Positions 60,901-64,000 of a DNA stretch of 64,000 bases are shown here, in pieces (the stretch's first letter is position 1; every line of letters begins with the position of its first letter). Below the pieces are notes generated by a model. The model saw only the letters and a program-made list of their open reading frames with translations, searched no databases and was not told the DNA's origin. The position numbers and the translations under genes were made by a program. This DNA is from Nilaparvata lugens (lineage: Eukaryota; Arthropoda; Insecta; Hemiptera; Delphacidae). The stretch is from the NCBI RefSeq assembly GCF_014356525.2, contig NC_052505.1, positions 53,558,379 to 53,622,378 of the forward strand. The letters run 5' to 3'.

Positions 60901-61779
60901 TGCTTTCCTGTTGTTAATCACTTGGGGAAGTGGTACATAAGTACTACCACCAAGAGGTATATACTTGTTGATGCGTAATCTAAGCCCATCAACAGCAAGA
61001 AGATGCCATCCACTCTTTTTTAGTTGCACTTCACTCAACTCAGAATTCAATTTATCAAATCCTAACATTAGAATTTTATCTATATTACTATCTGCAAAAA
61101 TAGGATAATTTTTTGTTTTAAATGATACATTCATCTCTTCATCCATTTGATTTATCATTCTACAATCAACTAGTATATTGAACTTAACTGCACCTTTCAA
61201 AGACAATGACATATTCAATCTTGTAGTTATTTTATCTTTCACAGATTGTAGAAAAAGAGGTAAGTCATGATTGACATCTTGTCGAATGAAGTATGATTTA
61301 AGCCGACCTTCAAATGCAGTCTCATATTCATTAACACCTTCCAAGGATGGTTGCATTGCAAGTAATGCATCTAATTTTGGCTCAACTCTTCGCCGTTTTG
61401 ATGGTATGATTTCTGATTCACAAGTTTTATGATGCTTGAGCAAATTGTGTAAATTGATGAAGTTACATCCACAATGAGAGCATGAAACTTCAAAATTTTC
61501 ATTGCATTTATTTTCATGCTTTTTTCTTATGTCTGATCTTTGAAAAACTTTACCACATTTCACACAAATAATGTTCATAGCACAGTCTAAGTCTTTATCA
61601 TCTAAGAATTTAGAGCAGATGATCTCATGAAAGTTTCGTGATGGAATTGATTTAAAAGAATTACAACAATATTTACAAATATGATTTACAGCAGAATCAA
61701 ATTCCTTTTCACATTTTGAAACATGTCTTTTCAAATTGAATAAACGTGAGAATTCACGACCACAAATTTCACACCTCAT
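57982..61779 (-). CDS. Protein-primed family B DNA polymerase with four N-terminal C2HC zinc fingers (Maverick/Polinton-like)
   Basis: The intact frame of 1265 codons is the only long undamaged gene in the window. Residues 3-120 hold four fingers with identical C-X2-C-X12-H-X3-C spacing (3/6/19/23, 35/38/51/55, 72/75/88/92, 100/103/116/120). A 3'-5' exonuclease follows: YCDFES with Asp480/Glu482, HNLSGYDSHF near 625 and KTDVLLLADIF near 775. Between them sits a Cys/His cluster (CYMC ... DHCHMTGNYRG, about 575-612) like an HNH/endonuclease-VII zinc site. Polymerase motifs are DCNNLYG (A, about 866), INSVYGKTMENV (B, about 1008) and YTDTDS (C, about 1104). Family members copy linear DNA using a terminal protein as primer. 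All catalytic motifs are kept. The usual partner genes (integrase, ATPase, protease, capsid) are not seen in the window. ATG at 61779 is chosen because its mirror copy begins at the same codon. Confidence 0.9.
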   Translation of the reverse strand: MRCEICGREFSRLFNLKRHVSKCEKEFDSAVNHICKYCCNSFKSIPSRNFHEIICSKFLDDKDLDCAMNIICVKCGKVFQRSDIRKKHENKCNENFEVSCSHCGCNFINLHNLLKHHKTCESEIIPSKRRRVEPKLDALLAMQPSLEGVNEYETAFEGRLKSYFIRQDVNHDLPLFLQSVKDKITTRLNMSLSLKGAVKFNILVDCRMINQMDEEMNVSFKTKNYPIFADSNIDKILMLGFDKLNSELSEVQLKKSGWHLLAVDGLRLRINKYIPLGGSTYVPLPQVINNRKACINVQNFDNRCFEYAILSKLIDTKPHRVSSYSNVNHTYDFTCVSFPTPLNEVKKFEKVNRMTINIFGLDEKNKVYPLKVVDEELEDHRDILLISNSDGISHYVYIKNFEKLVRYQITKRKDSISICKRCFSHFDDQYGVLKEEKLREHLKMCVANNPIRVVLPDDKPFVKFEHVERGLRVPFVVYCDFESILKPIQGCTPDIAASYTVQVHKHEAMSICVYLKQTIQYDNLPSEPFIYRGRDAAKVLLKYLKELAEEITEIYKTNNPMNEMSSEELAAYNSADTCYMCDKHFSVDDVKVRDHCHMTGNYRGAAHSSCNLKYQVPHFLPVLFHNLSGYDSHFIVRELGYDEKQIDIIPNSEEKYISFSKTINKFMKLRFLDSFRFMPSSLDSLARNLPKLEEIPKFFQPQHIPLLTRKGVFPYEYITSRDKLNETSLPPKAAFYSNLNKTAITDEDYLHAINVWNTFGFKNLGEYSDHYAKTDVLLLADIFENFRDITMKTHKLDPCHYYTLPGLSWDAMLRFTGIELELLTDYEKFMMIEKGIRGGLCQVSHRHIKANNKFMKTFDSTAESVFIAFVDCNNLYGLAMSKPLPFGDFQWINLSMNDLLEAKEGDEYGYILEVDVSYPSSLHVDHCDLPFLPEQISIGIDQKKLCAHVNSRKQYIVHYIALKQAVEHGLIVEKIHRALRFKQSCWLQPYIEHNTRLRTCSKNAFEKDMYKLYINSVYGKTMENVRERFNMQIVCSDRKMEKMIRKPEFIDRTIFSENLVAIHLKKKKIMLDKPIYIGQAVLDISKTVMYNFHYNVMIPKYGNENIKLAYTDTDSLLYKIVTDDLYDDIYNMIEHFDTSDYPIDHPCYSPVNKKVLGKFKDEANSKIILEFVGLRAKMYSIRMNDHEIKKAKGVQSAALNKYITFDDYLNCLSLNNDHRLINTCIRSKEHHVYTVDINKKALCSKDDKRIVLEDGISTLPIGYKN

Positions 61780-61859
61780 GATATGAATATAATTGAATAA
61801 TGCAATTGTATAATGTCAATATGTTATATGAGAGTAAGAATTTTCACGAACCAATGACT
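61440..61859 (-). repeat. Left arm of a large inverted repeat
   Basis: These bases are the reverse complement of 63581-64000 with 418 of 420 positions identical and no indels. The arm covers the 5' part of the polymerase gene plus 80 bases upstream of its ATG. Homology stops abruptly at 61859/63581. The outer end is set by the window edge, so the true arm may be longer. Confidence 0.95.
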
Positions 61860-62280
61860 TCTTCAATAGTCTCCTTGATGATCTCTTCGATGACCTCTCC
61901 TATGATCCCTTTGATGATCTCCTCTTCACTGATCTCCTTTTTTTTCAATAATATATTTGATGTCCTCTTTGATGACCTCTCCAAAGACCTTTTTGATCAC
62001 CTCTCTGATGACCTCTCCAATGATCCCTTTGATGATTGATCTCTATGATATTCTTCTCAATTATTTCTTTGATCTCCTCTTAATCTCTATGATCTCCTTT
62101 GATCTCTATGATATTCTTCTCAATTATTTCTTCGATCTCCTCTTCAATGATCTCCTGGATGTCTTTTTTTTCAATAATATCTTTGATATCCTCTTTTGAT
62201 GTCCTATTTGATGACCTCTCTAAAGATCTTTGTGATCACCTCTATGATGACCTCTCCAATGATCTCTTCTCTAACAAGTG
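61860..62280. repeat. Degenerate GATGAYCTCTYC tandem array
   Basis: About 420 bases consist of variants of TGATGACCTCTCCAATGATC-like words, with larger duplicated blocks (for example TTTTTTTTCAATAATAT near 61939 and 62164). It abuts the left arm of the inverted repeat. The Ser/Ile/Met/Asp-rich frames across it are artefacts of the repeat. Confidence 0.75.
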
Positions 62281-62407
62281 TATTGTAGAAAACAGATAAA
62301 AATACTGTACTAATTAAGAGCACAAACGCACCGATGTTCACTACACAAGGACTGAATCCTAACTGAGATAATCATCTCTCTCTTAAAGGTAATCCCCCCT
62401 CGCTCTA

Positions 62408-62550
62408 ATTGCTCTCTCAAGCATCAGAAAGCCAGGTCATTGACCTCACTTTACAGTCATGTTTAGATCTACAAGTAGAGTTCAAACATGTTCAAACATG
62501 TCTGTGAAGTGAGGTCAATGACCTGGCTTTCTGATGCTTGAGAGAGCAAT
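62408..62550. repeat. Perfect 44-bp inverted repeat with 55-bp loop
   Basis: 62408-62451 is exactly complementary to 62507-62550. The loop contains a direct TTCAAACATG doublet (62481-62500). The structure lies off the centre of the big palindrome (its midpoint is 62479, against 62720.5). It could be a small foldback or MITE-like element, or an origin or telomere-type hairpin. Confidence 0.9.
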
Positions 62551-63419
62551 TTTTTATCTTATCCAGTTTCTTCTCCATTCCATCAAAATAGCTTATAATA
62601 AGGTTTATGAATATTCAAAACCCTTATATTCTCTATTGCTAGTTTTAATGATGTTATCAAGCAGGATTGTATTTTTTTAGCTATGAAACAACAACACTCA
62701 TGGTAAGACAACAAATTTTCTATAATAGATAAGAAGCTTTTTTTTTGCTTACCGGTAGCTGTAAAATAACAATATTGCTAACTGAAGTAGTCTAGCTGTT
62801 TAGTCAGTTATGATATTTAAGTCCAAAGTCCAAAGAAATAATTATGAATTCTACCCTCACTAATCGACAATTCTATCTAAATGAAGAAACATAAATTGAA
62901 GAGTTTTCATATAAACTATAGAACTTTCCTCCACGAATCCTAAAGTACAGTAAGTTTTCTTTCTACACACTGAAATACTCACTACTATTCGACTTTCAAA
63001 ATATACTCTTGAACCCTACTGACTTAAACTTTCCCTCCAATTGCTTATATTTCATTTCTATACTAATGTGATATCCTTCATAAAAATGCAGTATACCATA
63101 GCACATACCCATCAGAATGGGACTTTTTCAAATCAAATGGGGGGGGGGATAAAAATGGGACTGAACCCTTATGTTATCAATTATCTCAAAATCAATAAAA
63201 AAAGTAATGATAATATGACCAAGGAAAAAGTCAGTACCTCTAGATGTAAAGTAGAAACCCTATAAAGAAATGATTGAAGATTTTTAGAACCAACAAGTTA
63301 TCTTTATTTTACATCCTTGAAACTCATGAGTCACTTGAAACAGTTTCCATCGATCATAGGAAATGATTGATGACTCGATTCTAGTACTTTTTCTGACATA
63401 ACATTCTGTATGTGTTATG
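62551..63419. other. AT-rich part of the spacer
   Basis: No supportable gene or repeat. There is a run of ten G near 63138-63148. Confidence 0.4.
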
Positions 63420-63476
63420 AGAAGGAGGATGAGGAGGAGGAGGAGGAGGAGGAGGAGGAGGTGGAGGAGGAGGAAG
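63420..63476. repeat. (GGA)n microsatellite
   Basis: It is nearly pure GGA/GAG triplets with one GAT and one GTG interruption. The poly-Leu frame on the minus strand is an artefact. Confidence 0.9.
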
Positions 63477-63551
63477 TAAAGAAGAGTAGGAGTGAGTTGA
63501 ATATGAGAAGATGAAAAAAGAGAGCATGATGTATTAAAAATTACCATGAGC

Positions 63552-63576
63552 AGAGAGAGAGAGAGAGTGAGAGAGA
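63552..63576. repeat. (GA)n microsatellite at the right-arm boundary
   Basis: A short GA array ends four bases before the right arm of the inverted repeat begins. Confidence 0.85.
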
Positions 63577-63580
63577 ATAG

Positions 63581-64000
63581 AGTCATTGGTTCGTGAAAAT
63601 TCTTACTCTCATATAACATATTGACATTATACAATTGCATTATTCAATTATATTCATATCATGAGGTGTGAAATTTGTGGTCGTGAATTCTCACGTTTAT
63701 TCAATTTGAAAAGACATGTTTCAAAATGTGAAAAGGAATTTGATTCTGCTGTAAATCATATTTGTAAATATTGTTGTAATTCTTTTAAATCAATTCCATC
63801 ACGAAACTTTCATGAGATCATCTGCTCTAAATTCTTAGATGATAAAGACTTAGACTGTGCTATGAACATTATTTGTGTGAAATGTGGTAAAGTTTTTCAA
63901 AGATCAGACATGAGAAAAAAGCATGAAAATAAATGCAATGAAAATTTTGAAGTTTCATGCTCTTATTGTGGATGTAACTTCATCAATTTACACAATTTGC
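63581..64000 (+). repeat. Right arm of a large inverted repeat
   Basis: It mirrors 61440-61859 (coordinates sum to 125440 throughout) with two substitutions, and it continues past the window edge. Confidence 0.95.
63661..64000 (+). CDS. Second, divergent copy of the zinc-finger DNA polymerase gene (5' part only)
   Basis: The first 113 codons are present before the window ends. They match the minus-strand gene except at residue 84 (Ile to Met) and residue 102 (His to Tyr), both inside or beside zinc fingers. All sixteen Cys/His zinc ligands that fall within the visible part are conserved. The frame is open to the edge, so whether the exonuclease and polymerase domains follow cannot be seen. 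With the copy at 57982-61779 it forms a divergent head-to-head pair whose start codons are 1881 bases apart. Confidence 0.85.
   Translation, partial: MRCEICGREFSRLFNLKRHVSKCEKEFDSAVNHICKYCCNSFKSIPSRNFHEIICSKFLDDKDLDCAMNIICVKCGKVFQRSDMRKKHENKCNENFEVSCSYCGCNFINLHNL

Noticed and set aside
62408..62550. Hairpin interpreted as a transcription terminator or CRISPR repeat
   Set aside because: The setting is eukaryotic, the stem is far too long with a 55-base loop, and there is no spacer-repeat array.
63284..63640. 118-codon minus-strand frame beginning inside the right arm, mirrored by a frame at 61800-62039
   Set aside because: Both start in the shared arm, then run into simple repeats (poly-Leu and Ser/Ile/Met). 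Their shared first 20 residues only reflect the inverted repeat.

Overview
The window looks like a repeat-rich, AT-rich, non-coding stretch of an insect nuclear genome. Evidence includes several non-LTR retrotransposons with insect-type open reading frames, a mariner-like transposase relic, long microsatellites, insect-type telomere pentamers (CCTAA on the + strand), and a protein-primed family B DNA polymerase of the kind carried by Maverick/Polinton elements. From memory, the repeat near 41.2-42.1 kb resembles repeats of delphacid planthoppers, so a hemipteran is my best guess; this is inference. No bacterial operon, rRNA, convincing tRNA, CRISPR array or confident host gene is visible.

Layout. 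At 0.3-2.4 kb and 9.45-11.4 kb lie two same-orientation copies of a roughly 2 kb non-coding repeat with promoter-like motifs (possible solo LTRs). Between and after them is unannotatable AT-rich DNA with long one-strand pyrimidine or purine tracts. At about 19.0-24.3 kb lies a nearly complete but decayed LINE. Its ORF1 joins an Ulp1-type cysteine protease, a coiled coil and an SGNH hydrolase. Its ORF2 has an endonuclease and a reverse transcriptase, and the endonuclease is split by a small insertion with a clean 7-bp target duplication. At 26.1-28.35 kb is a second, 5'-truncated LINE with a damaged catalytic box (YAED) and an (ATTCA)n tail.

From 28.4 to 57.7 kb the DNA is a mosaic of small dispersed and tandem repeats: duplicated units at 28.4-29.4, 34.2-34.9, 41.0-42.1 and 54.7-55.15 kb, two related LINE fragments (36.2 and 51.3 kb), a transposase relic (52 kb), and a telomere-pentamer minisatellite (57.5-57.7 kb).

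The most notable region is the right end. A large intact 1265-residue polymerase gene (57982-61779, minus strand) carries four C2HC zinc fingers ahead of exonuclease and polymerase domains. Its first 340 coding bases and 80 upstream bases recur in opposite orientation at 63581-64000, with two mismatches in 420 bases. This gives two divergent head-to-head polymerase genes around a 1721-bp asymmetric spacer, which itself holds a perfect 44-bp inverted repeat. No integrase, packaging ATPase, protease or capsid gene was found beside the polymerase in this window; the other copy runs off the right edge.
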